DNA from: Zunongwangia endophytica
GTDB lineage: Bacteria; Bacteroidota; Bacteroidia; Flavobacteriales; Flavobacteriaceae
DNA: 64,000 bases
Assembly (NCBI RefSeq): GCF_030409505.1
Contig: NZ_JAUFPZ010000002.1
Location: 744,001 to 808,000, forward strand
Reading direction: 5' to 3'
The position numbers and the translations under genes are program-made. Within the stretch, counting starts at the first letter, position 1. Each line of letters starts with the position of its first letter. Shown piece by piece: positions 9,601 to 19,028 of this stretch. Under the pieces are notes generated by a model. That model saw nothing but the letters and a program-made list of their open reading frames with translations. It ran no database searches and was not told where the DNA came from.

Positions 9601-9900
9601 ATGGCTACATCTATTGAACAACAAGCAAAAGGAAAAAAAGATGGTGAGATTAGATATCTTACTCCTCTTAATATAGAAACTACCAAAACTAAAAAGTACT
9701 GTAGATTTAAAAGATCGGGTATTAAATACATCGATTATAAAGATCCAAACTTTTTAATGAGTTTTGTAAACGAACAAGGAAAATTACTTCCTCGTCGTTT
9801 AACAGGTACTTCTTTAAAATACCAAAGAAAAGTGGCTGTTGCTGTTAAACGTGCACGTCATTTAGCATTAATGCCATACGTTGGTGATTTATTAAAATAA
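9601..9900 (+). CDS. rpsR: 30S ribosomal protein S18
   Basis: 99 aa. The S18 core is visible ([21 protein letters not shown], then [34 protein letters not shown]). The N-terminal extension is typical of Bacteroidetes. It lies between rpsF and rplI with gaps of only 2 and 12 bases. Confidence 0.98.
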   Translation: MATSIEQQAKGKKDGEIRYLTPLNIETTKTKKYCRFKRSGIKYIDYKDPNFLMSFVNEQGKLLPRRLTGTSLKYQRKVAVAVKRARHLALMPYVGDLLK

Positions 9901-9912
9901 AAAGAAGCAATT

Positions 9913-10362
9913 ATGGAATTGATACTTAAAAAAGACGTAGATAATTTAGGATTTAAAGACGATTTAGTAGCTGTAAAAAACGGTTATGGTCGTAACTTTT
10001 TAATCCCACAAGGCTTCGCAGAATTAGCAACTCCATCAGCTAAGAAAGTTTTAGCTGAAACTCTTAAACAAAGAGCTTACAAAGAGCAAAAGCATATCGA
10101 CGAAGCTAAGAAACAAGCTGAGAAACTTAACGGTGTTGATATCAAAATCACTGCAAAATCTGGTGCTGGAGACAAATTATTTGGATCTATCACTAACGCA
10201 GATTTAGCTGATGCTTTAGCTAAAGAAGGTGTTGAAATCGAAAAGAAATACATCAGTATTGCTGGTGGAAATATTAAAAGATTAGGACAGTACGATGCTA
10301 CATTACGTTTCCATCGTGAGGTAATTTCTACATTATCATTTGATGTTGTAGGAGAAGCTTAA
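9913..10362 (+). CDS. rplI: 50S ribosomal protein L9
   Basis: 149 aa, starting MELILKKDVDNLGFKDDLVAVKNGYGRNFLIPQGFA, the hallmark of L9's N-terminal domain. A helical connector and the C-terminal domain (LFGSITNADLADAL) follow. It is the last gene of the ribosomal operon and is followed by a strong terminator. Confidence 0.98.
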   Translation: MELILKKDVDNLGFKDDLVAVKNGYGRNFLIPQGFAELATPSAKKVLAETLKQRAYKEQKHIDEAKKQAEKLNGVDIKITAKSGAGDKLFGSITNADLADALAKEGVEIEKKYISIAGGNIKRLGQYDATLRFHREVISTLSFDVVGEA

Positions 10363-10381
10363 GAAACCTATATAATTTTTA

Positions 10382-10411
10382 AAAAGCCTACTCTGTGAGT
10401 GGGCTTTTTTT
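10382..10411 (+). terminator. Rho-independent terminator of rpsF-rpsR-rplI
   Basis: A stem AGCCTACTC / GAGTGGGCT with a small loop is followed by seven T residues, 20 bases after the rplI stop. Confidence 0.85.
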
Positions 10412-10428
10412 ATAATTAATTTTTTATC

Positions 10429-10902
10429 ATGAAATACGCAAGACTTACAAAAGAGCAGCTAGAAGAAATGCATCAGGAATTTATAAATTTTCTAGCCACG
10501 CAATCTATTACTGCGGAAGAGTGGACAGATATTAAAACAAACAAGCCTGATGTAGCCGAAAAGGAAATTGATGTTTTTAGTGACCTTATTTGGGAAGGCG
10601 TTTTAAATAAAGTTGAGTTTTTAGAGCATTTTTCTAAGCAGCAACTGTTTTTGTTTCAAATAACTACAGCAACCATTAATTTAATAGCTGTCAAAATTGA
10701 AAATGAAGCGATTGATATTACCACTCGTGAAGGTTACAATTGGCTTAGAGCGAACTTAATGGATGATGCTGTAAACATTTATACATCAACTAAAGCGATG
10801 AGTGATGATCGTAATAAGGATATTTTCGCATTAATAAAACAAGGCGCGAGTATAACCAAAGGTGAGTTATACCAATATTTCGCTGGTATCGTAAAAGGTT
10901 AA
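10429..10902 (+). CDS. DUF6495 family protein
   Basis: 157 aa, soluble and rich in acidic residues. It matches a conserved Bacteroidetes family often found next to rplI: KYARLTKEQLEEMHQEFINFLATQSI, then EEWTDIKTNKPDVAEKEIDVFSDLIWEGVL and a C-terminal YFAGIVKG. No catalytic motif is evident and function is unknown. Confidence 0.8.
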   Translation: MKYARLTKEQLEEMHQEFINFLATQSITAEEWTDIKTNKPDVAEKEIDVFSDLIWEGVLNKVEFLEHFSKQQLFLFQITTATINLIAVKIENEAIDITTREGYNWLRANLMDDAVNIYTSTKAMSDDRNKDIFALIKQGASITKGELYQYFAGIVKG

Positions 10903-11047
10903 TTTTGATTTTTTTGGAAAATATTGCAGGTGATGTCAAGCCTAAATATGGCTTGGCTAAACTTTGTATTTAATTTTTTAAACTGAAAAGCAGAAAAAAG
11001 CCTTTCAATTGAATTTTAATGATTATGAACTATACTAGCGCCTATAC

Positions 11048-11245
11048 CTATATTTTATCATATAGAAACGCAAGTGTGTATTTTAATAATTCATAAGCTC
11101 CAATACCCATCGCAGTTCCCAGTAGTATCCAGTAAATTCTCTGCTTTTTATCAATCTGGACAGCATGCTTTTCAATATTCATGTCATTTTTGATTAGTTC
11201 TAACTGGATTTCTTTTTTGCGCAATTGATCGTATTTAGATCTCAA
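11048..11245 (-). CDS. Possible small single-pass membrane protein
   Basis: 65 aa if read from a TTG at 11245. The N-terminal half is a charged amphipathic helix (residues 1-33), followed by one transmembrane helix (YWILLGTAMGIGAYELLKYTLAF). I recognise no family. The lack of an ATG and the isolated position weaken the case, although the hydrophobicity pattern looks protein-like. Confidence 0.3.
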   Translation of the reverse strand: MRSKYDQLRKKEIQLELIKNDMNIEKHAVQIDKKQRIYWILLGTAMGIGAYELLKYTLAFLYDKI

Positions 11246-11488
11246 AATAAATGTTCCTGAATTTAGCCTAAGTTGATGTCGGCATCCAGAAATAGTAAAT
11301 TTCTTAGAAACATTCTTTTCATTTACTAAAACACTTTCAATTCCGAAAACTGAATTTGTAAATTTAATGATCTGATTTTTAATTTCTATTTCAGCGTAGG
11401 TTATATTGTAAATTATAAATTCAATATTAGCTTATTCATTTTTAAGAAAAATTGTGTTTTCTTCCGAAGAAGATATTTAATTTAAAGC

Positions 11489-12730
11489 TTACTCGTATCT
11501 AAGCGATTCAATAGGATCTTGCTTAGAGGCTTTAATAGCCGGATAGAGGCCAGAAACCAAAGCTGTGAATAAAGTCACTACAACAGCCCAAAACATGGCT
11601 AACCACGGCGTTGTGAAGTCGAATCCAACACCGGCTGAAACTGCCATTCCAATTAATATTCCTAAGATTATACCTAAAATTCCACCAAACTGACCAATAA
11701 TTAAAGTCTCCATGAAGAATTGGGCAGCTATGGTGTTTTTCTTCGCGCCAAGTGCTTTACGAACGCCTATTTCTCGGGTTCTTTCAGTCACACTTACCAA
11801 CATAATATTCATTAGCGCAATCGAAGATCCAAAAATGGTGACCAGACTAATAATCCAGGCTGCCATGTTTAAATAGCCAGACATTTCTGCAATTTCATTT
11901 AGTAAGCTATCACTTCTTTCAAGGCCAAAATTATTCGGTTCGATTGGATTTAATTTTCTAATATTTCTAAAAGTTAAGATTGCTTCATCCTGCGCAGCAT
12001 TTAAAGCGTCTTTGTTTTCAACCTTAATACTCAGATTGTAATTAATGCCGGGATTGGTAAAAATAGATCGTGCATGCTGTATTGGGATTAAAACCCTCAA
12101 ATCTTCGTTATTACCAAATGTGGATCCTTTAGACTCTAAAATACCTACAACTTTAAATTTAGCGCCTCTTACACTTATGGTTTTATCGATAGGATTAGCC
12201 CCGTTAAAAAGTCCGTTATCATTAGCGAAATCTGCTCCTATAATCGCAACATTGCTATTATTCTGAATATCGAAATAATTAAATTCCCGGCCTTTTTCGA
12301 CATTGAGACCAGAATTTGTTATATAATTTTCGTTAACTCCGAGTACATTTATTTCAGGATCTGTTTTTTCGTTTTCCCATTTAATTTCTGCCGCAGCAGT
12401 TCCGGTGAAGCTAATCGCAGTGGTGGTTAGCGGAAATTGGTAATTATCTTTAAAGGTTTTTACCTCTCTAAAGGTAATCACGGGGTTTACTTTATTTACT
12501 TCATCACCACGTTGTGAGGTATATTCGTATCGCTGAATATTAAAAGTATTGGCGCCCATAGAGGCAAAATTTCCACTAATAGTATTTTCTAAAGCACCAA
12601 CAGCACTAAGAATTCCTACCAAAGCGGTAATCCCAATAGCAATAATTAGCACAGTAAGAATGGTTCTTAAAAGCTGACCTTTAATCGAATCGAAAGCGAT
12701 ACTAATGTTCTCGCGTAGGAGTGTAAACAT
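11489..12730 (-). CDS. ABC transporter permease (MacB/FtsX family)
   Basis: About 413 aa. An N-terminal helix (RTILTVLIIAIGITALVGIL) is followed by a periplasmic MacB-type core domain (residues about 45-270). Three C-terminal FtsX helices include the family signature SVTERTREIGVRKALGAKK. The end, AIKASKQDPIESLRYE, is typical of MacB-like permeases. No ATPase gene is adjacent, so its partner must be encoded elsewhere. An earlier ATG exists at 12745; MFTLLRENI at 12730 is the usual family start. Confidence 0.92.
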   Translation of the reverse strand: MFTLLRENISIAFDSIKGQLLRTILTVLIIAIGITALVGILSAVGALENTISGNFASMGANTFNIQRYEYTSQRGDEVNKVNPVITFREVKTFKDNYQFPLTTTAISFTGTAAAEIKWENEKTDPEINVLGVNENYITNSGLNVEKGREFNYFDIQNNSNVAIIGADFANDNGLFNGANPIDKTISVRGAKFKVVGILESKGSTFGNNEDLRVLIPIQHARSIFTNPGINYNLSIKVENKDALNAAQDEAILTFRNIRKLNPIEPNNFGLERSDSLLNEIAEMSGYLNMAAWIISLVTIFGSSIALMNIMLVSVTERTREIGVRKALGAKKNTIAAQFFMETLIIGQFGGILGIILGILIGMAVSAGVGFDFTTPWLAMFWAVVVTLFTALVSGLYPAIKASKQDPIESLRYE

Positions 12731-12977
12731 ATTATGAAATTTCAAACACTACAGGTTAGACTTCAATTTAGTGAGAATGTTACTTAAAATTTTAAAATTG
12801 TTTTGTTTCGGGCAAAATTTAAGATATTTGCAGCTCTTTAAGAATTTAGAATAATTCTGAATTTTTGAATATAGAGATTTCTCATTTTCGATGAATATTC
12901 AATATTTTTTGAAATCTCATTTTTAAGTAAAAAACGATAAACTGAAAAAATCAGGACAATTCCTGAATATAGATTTT

Positions 12978-14348
12978 ATGGCACAAAAACCTTCTATCCC
13001 AAAAGGAACCAGAGATTTTACTCCGCAGGAAGTGGCAAAGCGAAACTTTATTTTCGACACTATAAAAAAGGAATTTAAAAAGTTTGGATTTCAGGCTATT
13101 GAAACGCCAAGTTTTGAAAATTCTGATACTTTAATGGGAAAGTATGGAGATGAAGGGGATCGCCTTATTTTTAAAATTCTTAATTCTGGTGATTTTTTAA
13201 AGAAAGCCGATCAAAATGCTTATGACGATAAAGATAGTTTAAAACTAACTCCATCTATTTCAGAAAAAGCATTGCGTTACGATTTAACGGTGCCGTTTGC
13301 GCGTTTCGTGGTTCAGCATCAAAACGAAATTGATTTTCCATTTAAACGCTATCAAATTCAACCTGTTTGGCGCGCAGATCGTCCACAAAAAGGTCGCTTC
13401 AGAGAATTTTATCAATGTGATGCCGATGTTGTTGGGAGCGATAGTTTATGGCAGGAAGTTGAGTTTGTGCAATTATACGATGCTGTTTTTTCAGCATTAA
13501 AATTAGAAGGAGTAACTATAAAAATCAATAATCGTAAAATTCTTTCAGGTTTTGCTGAAGTAATCGGCGAACAAGATAAGTTGATTGATTTTACGGTGGC
13601 TTTGGATAAGCTCGATAAAATCGGGGAAGATGGTGTGGTAAAAGAAATGCTTTCTAAAGGTATTGCTGAAGATGCTATCGCGCAAATTAAACCTGTTTTT
13701 GGTTTAGAAGGTGGTTTTGCTGAAAAGATTGAGGCTTTAAAAGGAATATTAGCAACATCTGAAGTTGGTAAAAAAGGAATCGAAGAGCTAGAATTTATTC
13801 AAAATGCGCTCTCAGAAATGCCATTGAAAACTGCGAATCTTGATTTAGATGTTACACTAGCTCGTGGTTTAAATTATTATACGGGTGCTATTTTTGAAGT
13901 TGCTGCGCCCGAGAATGTGAAAATGGGATCTATTGGTGGGGGAGGTCGTTATGACGATCTTACCGGTATTTTTGGTCTTAAAAATATAAGTGGTGTAGGT
14001 ATTTCTTTCGGTTTAGATCGAATTTACCTGGTTTTAGAAGAATTAGGTTTATTCCCAGATGCTGTCGCTGACGATGTGAAAGCTTTATTTATAAACTTCG
14101 GAGAAAAAGAAGCACTTTATTCTTTTAAAGGAGTTAATGCTTTAAGAGCGGGAGGAGTTAATGCTGAAGTTTTTCCTGATGCTGCGAAAATGAAGAAGCA
14201 AATGAACTACGCAAATAAAAGAAATATTCCGTTTGTTATTTTAGCGGGGGATGAAGAAATGCAAGAAGGGAAATACACCCTGAAAAACATGAAAACTGGC
14301 GAACAGGATCGCCTTACTTTAAAAGAAATTGTTACAAAAATAGGATAG
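12978..14348 (+). CDS. hisS: Histidyl-tRNA synthetase
   Basis: 456 aa class II synthetase. It carries [14 protein letters not shown] at the N-terminus, motif 2 ([26 protein letters not shown]), the histidine-specific loop [15 protein letters not shown], and motif 3-like [14 protein letters not shown] plus [10 protein letters not shown]. The C-terminal anticodon-binding domain ends [14 protein letters not shown]. It charges tRNA-His. It is monocistronic and followed by a terminator. Confidence 0.97.
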   Translation: MAQKPSIPKGTRDFTPQEVAKRNFIFDTIKKEFKKFGFQAIETPSFENSDTLMGKYGDEGDRLIFKILNSGDFLKKADQNAYDDKDSLKLTPSISEKALRYDLTVPFARFVVQHQNEIDFPFKRYQIQPVWRADRPQKGRFREFYQCDADVVGSDSLWQEVEFVQLYDAVFSALKLEGVTIKINNRKILSGFAEVIGEQDKLIDFTVALDKLDKIGEDGVVKEMLSKGIAEDAIAQIKPVFGLEGGFAEKIEALKGILATSEVGKKGIEELEFIQNALSEMPLKTANLDLDVTLARGLNYYTGAIFEVAAPENVKMGSIGGGGRYDDLTGIFGLKNISGVGISFGLDRIYLVLEELGLFPDAVADDVKALFINFGEKEALYSFKGVNALRAGGVNAEVFPDAAKMKKQMNYANKRNIPFVILAGDEEMQEGKYTLKNMKTGEQDRLTLKEIVTKIG

Positions 14349-14374
14349 AAAAAGCCCCAATTTGGGGCTTTTCG
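14349..14374 (+). terminator. Rho-independent terminator of hisS
   Basis: AAAGCCCC and GGGGCTTT pair around a 5-base loop directly after the hisS stop. The stem ends in a T-rich run, CTTTTCGTTTT. Confidence 0.8.
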
Positions 14375-14407
14375 TTTTATAATTGGATATTATTAATTCT
14401 GAACACT

Positions 14408-15358
14408 TTATTTACTACTAGCCTCATTCAATTTATTCATATCATTTTTGCTTAATTTCACGTTCGTAGCTTCTTCAAAAGCTTTTAGATGTGAAGATTT
14501 TGTAGCACTTGCAATAGCAGCCGTAATTCCAGGTTTGTTAATAATCCATGCTAAAGCAACACCGGCATTAGAAATTCCCTGTTCTTCGGAAACTTCGTCT
14601 AAAGATTTCAGGATATTTTTGCCACGATCGTCCAGATAGTTTTTTACAAAATCTTTTCTATTCTGGCCTTCAAGATCATCTTCACTACGATACTTTCCAG
14701 TTAAAAATCCACTTGCTAAAGAAAAGTAAGTGGTAATACTTATATTATTTTGCTGGCATAATTCAAGAATATCGCCTTCAACCTTATCACGATTCATTAA
14801 ATTATATTCTTGCTGAAATACCTGATATTTAGGAAGATTTTTATTTTTTGAAGCATTCAAAGAATCTCTTAATCGCGCCGGACTCAAATTTGAAGCTCCA
14901 ATGTATTTTACATCTCCGTTTTTAATTAGTTTTTGGTAAGCTCCCAAAGTTTCTTCCACGGGTGTACGATCGTCGTCCCAATGAGTATAATACAAGTCGA
15001 TATAATCGGTTTGTAACCTTTTTAAGGAATCTTGAGCTGCTTTAAGTATATATTCTTCAGAAATATCTTTTTGGCCTTGTCCCATATCAGAACCTACTTT
15101 GGTTGCCAGCGTAATTTTATCTCTAACGCCGCGATCTTTCATCCATTTACCAATGATCTTTTCAGATTCACCACCAGAATTTCCGTCTGCCCAGCGTGAA
15201 TATACATCTGCAGTATCAATACAAGTATATCCTTTTTCTAAAAGCTCATCTAACATTGCAAAGGACTCTTTTTCGTTTAGTGTCCAGCCAAAGACATTTC
15301 CACCGAATATGATTTTCGGCGTTTTTAGATCGGTGTTACCTAAATTATTTAGTTGCAT
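14408..15358 (-). CDS. Aldo/keto reductase
   Basis: 316 aa TIM-barrel oxidoreductase. The catalytic tetrad is recognisable: Asp and Tyr in CIDTADVYSRW, Lys in LATKVGSD, and His in YYTHWDDDRTP. It also has IGASNLSPARL and the NADPH-binding ending GITAAIASATKSSHLKAF. The substrate cannot be told from sequence. It is monocistronic, convergent with hisS. Confidence 0.93.
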   Translation of the reverse strand: MQLNNLGNTDLKTPKIIFGGNVFGWTLNEKESFAMLDELLEKGYTCIDTADVYSRWADGNSGGESEKIIGKWMKDRGVRDKITLATKVGSDMGQGQKDISEEYILKAAQDSLKRLQTDYIDLYYTHWDDDRTPVEETLGAYQKLIKNGDVKYIGASNLSPARLRDSLNASKNKNLPKYQVFQQEYNLMNRDKVEGDILELCQQNNISITTYFSLASGFLTGKYRSEDDLEGQNRKDFVKNYLDDRGKNILKSLDEVSEEQGISNAGVALAWIINKPGITAAIASATKSSHLKAFEEATNVKLSKNDMNKLNEASSK

Positions 15359-15578
15359 ATCTTTTTATTTAAAATTATGCACTTCCTGAAAACATTAAAA
15401 ATTAGAGCTGAGTTTTAAGTTATGTTTAACTGATGAAGAATTCTAAAAGCTACAGTGGTCTACAAATTTATAATGAATTCCTAAAATCGTTAAAAGCTGT
15501 TTAAATTTATTCTTGAAGCACTAAAATCCTGTAAGTTTGTTTCGTTATTAATTTAAAATAATTAACTCTACATTAATT

Positions 15579-16007
15579 ATGGCACCAATATTACTTGTTA
15601 TCTATCTTTTCATTTTTGTAGGAATTATTTTTATTTCCTGGAATTATTTCAATACTCCTGAAGACACTGATGAGCATCAAGCTAAACCCTCAAAGTTGGA
15701 TGATTTTGAAGGGAAGAAAGTGGTGTTCGATGGGCACTTAGATATAAATAGAGAATCTAGTATTAAAAATGAACTTAAAACTAGAAACGCTCTTGTTGAA
15801 GAGAGAATGACTGAAGATACACATTTGCTAGTAACAGGAAAAAATCCAGATTGGTTGGTGGTTGATGAGGCTAAAAGTAAGGGCGTTACGATAGTAAATG
15901 AAATGGATTGGCAAAGATTGAAGAAATCAGATGAGACTATCGAAAAGAGAAGGAGCGCCATATTGATTGAGAAGAAAAAGCAAGTGGATTCTGCTAAAAT
16001 TGTTTAA
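15579..16007 (+). CDS. Membrane-anchored BRCT-like domain protein
   Basis: 142 aa. One N-terminal transmembrane helix (residues 1-25) is followed by a soluble part. DDFEGKKVVFDGHLDI, THLLVTGKNPDWLVVDEAKSKGVTIVNEMDW follows the strand/helix pattern of a BRCT domain, including the Trp in the last helix region. A charged coiled-coil-like tail follows. BRCT domains are usually in DNA-repair proteins, so membrane anchoring is odd. The domain call is by pattern and moderately uncertain. Confidence 0.6.
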   Translation: MAPILLVIYLFIFVGIIFISWNYFNTPEDTDEHQAKPSKLDDFEGKKVVFDGHLDINRESSIKNELKTRNALVEERMTEDTHLLVTGKNPDWLVVDEAKSKGVTIVNEMDWQRLKKSDETIEKRRSAILIEKKKQVDSAKIV

Positions 16008-16036
16008 GTTTATACTTCTCAATTAATTATTTAGGT

Positions 16037-16606
16037 TTGAAAACAAGAGTTTTACTGATTATGCTTTTTACCAGCTTTCATTGCTTTTCACAATGTTATG
16101 ACCTGGGCCCTAAACGAAAAAATAATGATTCTTATTTCTTTGTAGCTGCTGGGGCAGATCCGATTCCTAACCAAAAATGGATAAATGTTCAAGATCCAGA
16201 ATTTACCACAGATGGCTTGGATTTAGTTTTCAAAGCAGGTTACGGTACGAATAGTTTCTTCGTGCCTATAGAATTAAATTTGTTTTACGAACGATTTGAA
16301 GATGTGAACTATCAACAGTTTGGAATTGGCGGAAGCATTTACACCATTTTTCTAAATAATAAGATACAAGCGCTTGCAGGAGGAGATTTAGGTATAGTTA
16401 ATCGCGAATATCCTTTAAATAATAATTTGGAATCAGATCAATTTGTAAACTTATCGATAGACTTAGAATTGAGATATATTTTAAATAGTAATTTTAGAAT
16501 AGGGATACAATTTAATTTCGAAAAAAGAGATGATATAAAACCCGATATAGAAAACAGAAATTACTACGTTGGTAGCTCTTACGCATTTCTATATTATACC
16601 TTTTAG
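16037..16606 (+). CDS. Secreted outer-membrane beta-barrel-like protein
   Basis: 189 aa, apparently from a TTG start at 16037 preceded by TTAGG. This gives a complete signal peptide (KTRVLLIMLFTSFHCFSQ), whereas the next ATG (16061) would cut it short. The mature part shows alternating strands with aromatic ends (FFVPIELNLFYERF, YYVGSSYAFLYYTF) and a terminal Phe, as in small outer-membrane barrels. No specific function is recognised. It is convergent with the PepSY operon. Confidence 0.6.
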   Translation: MKTRVLLIMLFTSFHCFSQCYDLGPKRKNNDSYFFVAAGADPIPNQKWINVQDPEFTTDGLDLVFKAGYGTNSFFVPIELNLFYERFEDVNYQQFGIGGSIYTIFLNNKIQALAGGDLGIVNREYPLNNNLESDQFVNLSIDLELRYILNSNFRIGIQFNFEKRDDIKPDIENRNYYVGSSYAFLYYTF

Positions 16607-16617
16607 AAGGGAGTTAT

Positions 16618-18165
16618 TTAAACTGGTTTTTTCATTCTCATTAGAATTCCAAAACTAATTAGGGAAACTACAATCCAAAAAAGATCAACAAATAAGATCG
16701 CAGTTTGATTCTGCTGATACATTGTCCATATCCAATTTCCGGAGACAATTCCGTTTACAATAGGCACAAAAATTCCGAAGATACTTCCCAGAATTAAAGT
16801 GTATTTGGTTGTGATATAATTATTTTTTCTCAAACTAAATATAAGCGTAAAAAGTAGCCAGCCGATAAAAAATAGAGCGTAAAGAATATATTGGCGACTT
16901 AAATCTAAACTTCTTGGTAGAGATTTAGCCACGAGCATGCCTAAAGCAGTTATAGGATATAAGCTCATGCACACTGAAATATAAAAATACCCTAAACCTC
17001 GATTAAATTTCCGCTTCTTATCTGCAATATGCTTTTTATCTCTTGCCTCAAGCCAAATTAGAACTCCGCTTAGAATCACAAAACAGGTAATTATTGCCAA
17101 AGCAAAATAAATAATCTTGAGAGCGAGGCCTCCAAAATCACCAAAATGAAGTCTCCTAATCGCCACTTCAACTACTTCAGCGTAGCCGGGATCTTCTGGA
17201 TTTTTTTCTTCAGTAATCGTGTTGGTCATAACGTCGTAAACAATCCTTCCGTGGCCAAGAAAAGCTTCTTTTGGATTTAAAAGTCCGTCAATTTGAAACT
17301 TCATGTTGGTGCCACCATAGTTTTTTATGTACACCTGTGCAGGTTCAAAGTCTGGCCATTTTGCTTCGGTTTTTTCAACGAGATCATTTAGGCTTGGAAT
17401 ATTCTTGATAGTTTCTGCTTCCCACTCGTAAGTTTTTTGCATTGGGCGGAGCTCAGATAGCGCAGCTTCCTGATCACCATTATATACATAATTGATAGGC
17501 AAAAGCACCAAAGCAGATAAACACAAAAAACAACTAGTTAGAGCGAACATGAATTGAAAGGGTAAACCTATAACACCTAAGGCGGTATGAGCATCTGTCC
17601 AAATTGTCTTCAGTTTCGCTTTAGGTCTAAAAACGTAAAAATTAGAAACTATTTTTTTCCAGTGAATTATAATTCCGCTAACTATGGCCAGTAGAAAAAA
17701 GAAGGCGATAAAACCGGCGATAAAAATTCCGTAAGTTGGGATTTGATGAAAAAAATGTAGTCGATATATAAGTTCTCCAATACTATAAAATTCATAGTAA
17801 GTAGATAATTCGTATTTGCGGGTATGCAGATTATAATAAGTAGCGATTTTGTCTTCATCACTCGCAGTTTTGGCTTTCGAACCTGTAAGTCCTACAAACA
17901 TTTTCTGCTTCACATCTGGCGGAATCATTCTTATATCTCTCCCGCTCAAATTAAGACCTTCCTGCTCTAAAGTTTGCATGGCACGATCATAATCCACATC
18001 CGAAGCAATTTCCATATCAACGTTTTCCCCTTTTTCCCATGCGGTAATTTCATCTTTTATAAGAGCAAAAGCGCCACAGAAAAAAATGATAAATAGTGCA
18101 GCACTAATTATAATGCCGCTTACTGTATGTAAATGAAAAAATACGTTGTAATTTCTTTTTGCCAT
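16618..18165 (-). CDS. PepSY-associated transmembrane protein (ferric-siderophore reductase-like)
   Basis: About 515 aa from MAKRNYN; an ATG two codons upstream is equally possible. It carries the PepSY_TM layout: TM1 (SGIIISAALFIIFFCGAFALI), a large periplasmic segment, paired helices (FIAFFFLLAIVSGIIIHWKK), LRRLHFGDFGG before further helices, and a C-terminal hydrophobic cluster. These proteins accompany TonB receptors in iron uptake and probably reduce or release ferric-siderophore iron at the inner membrane. It is the last gene of a three-gene leftward operon with the DUF3649-like and DUF3325-like genes. Confidence 0.88.
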   Translation of the reverse strand: MAKRNYNVFFHLHTVSGIIISAALFIIFFCGAFALIKDEITAWEKGENVDMEIASDVDYDRAMQTLEQEGLNLSGRDIRMIPPDVKQKMFVGLTGSKAKTASDEDKIATYYNLHTRKYELSTYYEFYSIGELIYRLHFFHQIPTYGIFIAGFIAFFFLLAIVSGIIIHWKKIVSNFYVFRPKAKLKTIWTDAHTALGVIGLPFQFMFALTSCFLCLSALVLLPINYVYNGDQEAALSELRPMQKTYEWEAETIKNIPSLNDLVEKTEAKWPDFEPAQVYIKNYGGTNMKFQIDGLLNPKEAFLGHGRIVYDVMTNTITEEKNPEDPGYAEVVEVAIRRLHFGDFGGLALKIIYFALAIITCFVILSGVLIWLEARDKKHIADKKRKFNRGLGYFYISVCMSLYPITALGMLVAKSLPRSLDLSRQYILYALFFIGWLLFTLIFSLRKNNYITTKYTLILGSIFGIFVPIVNGIVSGNWIWTMYQQNQTAILFVDLFWIVVSLISFGILMRMKKPV

Positions 18166-18167
18166 AT

Positions 18168-18470
18168 TCAAATAATAGGATGATACAGTTTACCAAAATA
18201 AACTCCGCCGTAGAGTAGAAGCGTAATAAGAAAATATATTCCCCAAATTTTCCATCCGTTTTTGAATAAATACGGAATGATAAGTAATACCATCCACAAT
18301 AAAAACAGCGTGAAAATTGAAGTAATTAGCACTAATTTATGGTCTGGAAGCCAAAAGGCTAATAGCATATGAAATAATGCTGAAATAGCGTAGCCACCAA
18401 GAAATCCTGCGGTTAGTTTTGCAAATTTTTGATGAAAAGATTTAGTAAGATGCTTTTTGTTTGCCGGCAT
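18168..18470 (-). CDS. DUF3649-like small membrane protein
   Basis: 100 aa with three predicted helices (GFLGGYAISALFHMLLAFWL, ITSIFTLFLLWMVLLIIPYL, IYFLITLLLYGGVYFG). The pattern and its location between a PepSY gene and a DUF3325-like gene match the DUF3649 members of iron-uptake operons. It is separated by 2 bases from the gene upstream. Confidence 0.65.
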   Translation of the reverse strand: MPANKKHLTKSFHQKFAKLTAGFLGGYAISALFHMLLAFWLPDHKLVLITSIFTLFLLWMVLLIIPYLFKNGWKIWGIYFLITLLLYGGVYFGKLYHPII

Positions 18471-18472
18471 AG

Positions 18473-18799
18473 TTAAACTAGAATTTCAGAAAATAAGCAT
18501 ATAAGAAGAACCAATGATAATATACCGAAAGTGGGAGTTTTAATAGGTCTGCAGATAATAAACAAACTAAAAACCAGGCTCAAAATGCAAATAAAAATAA
18601 TTAAACCGCTAACTACACCAAAAACTAAATAAAGAAGAAAGTAAGATAACGCCGAAAAAGTAATGCTTGCTATTTTAGATATCCCAATCTGCTCGGCTAA
18701 CCTTGTCTCCCACGAAGTCTTTTCTATCCTCATTTTTCTAGACAGGTTATAATGACACCAGCATCCCAGCAAGCAAAATACAATAGAAAGCGTAATCAT
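18473..18799 (-). CDS. DUF3325-like small membrane protein
   Basis: 108 aa with hydrophobic N-terminus (ITLSIVFCLLGCWCHYNLSRKM) and two or three further helices. This is like DUF3325 proteins, which occur with PepSY and DUF3649 in siderophore/iron gene sets. First gene of the leftward operon, preceded by a good promoter and a palindrome. Confidence 0.65.
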   Translation of the reverse strand: MITLSIVFCLLGCWCHYNLSRKMRIEKTSWETRLAEQIGISKIASITFSALSYFLLYLVFGVVSGLIIFICILSLVFSLFIICRPIKTPTFGILSLVLLICLFSEILV

Positions 18800-18818
18800 G
18801 TTTATTTAGATTAAATCT

Positions 18819-18855
18819 ACGTAGGCAAATATATACTGCTACGTTTAGGTTTCAA
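18819..18855 (-). promoter_or_regulatory. Promoter with overlapping palindrome for the PepSY operon
   Basis: On the minus strand TTG (18853-18855), a 19-base spacer and TATATTTG (18826-18833) match the Bacteroidetes promoter. Inverted arms ACGTAG (18819-18824) and CTACGT (18839-18844) straddle the -7 box and could be an operator, plausibly iron-responsive given the genes. The regulator is not identified. Confidence 0.5.
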
Positions 18856-19028
18856 AAAAAAATCAGTTTAAATGCTAAAAGTGATACCGAAAACATCCAA
18901 TTTCTATTTTAAGAATAGATTTCGATACTTTTATAAATGATTTGGGAAAAATGCTATAATCTGCGTCTTTCCCTTTTTATATCTTGTATCGATTATTATG
19001 TGAACATTGATTAGAGATCAGCGGAGGT

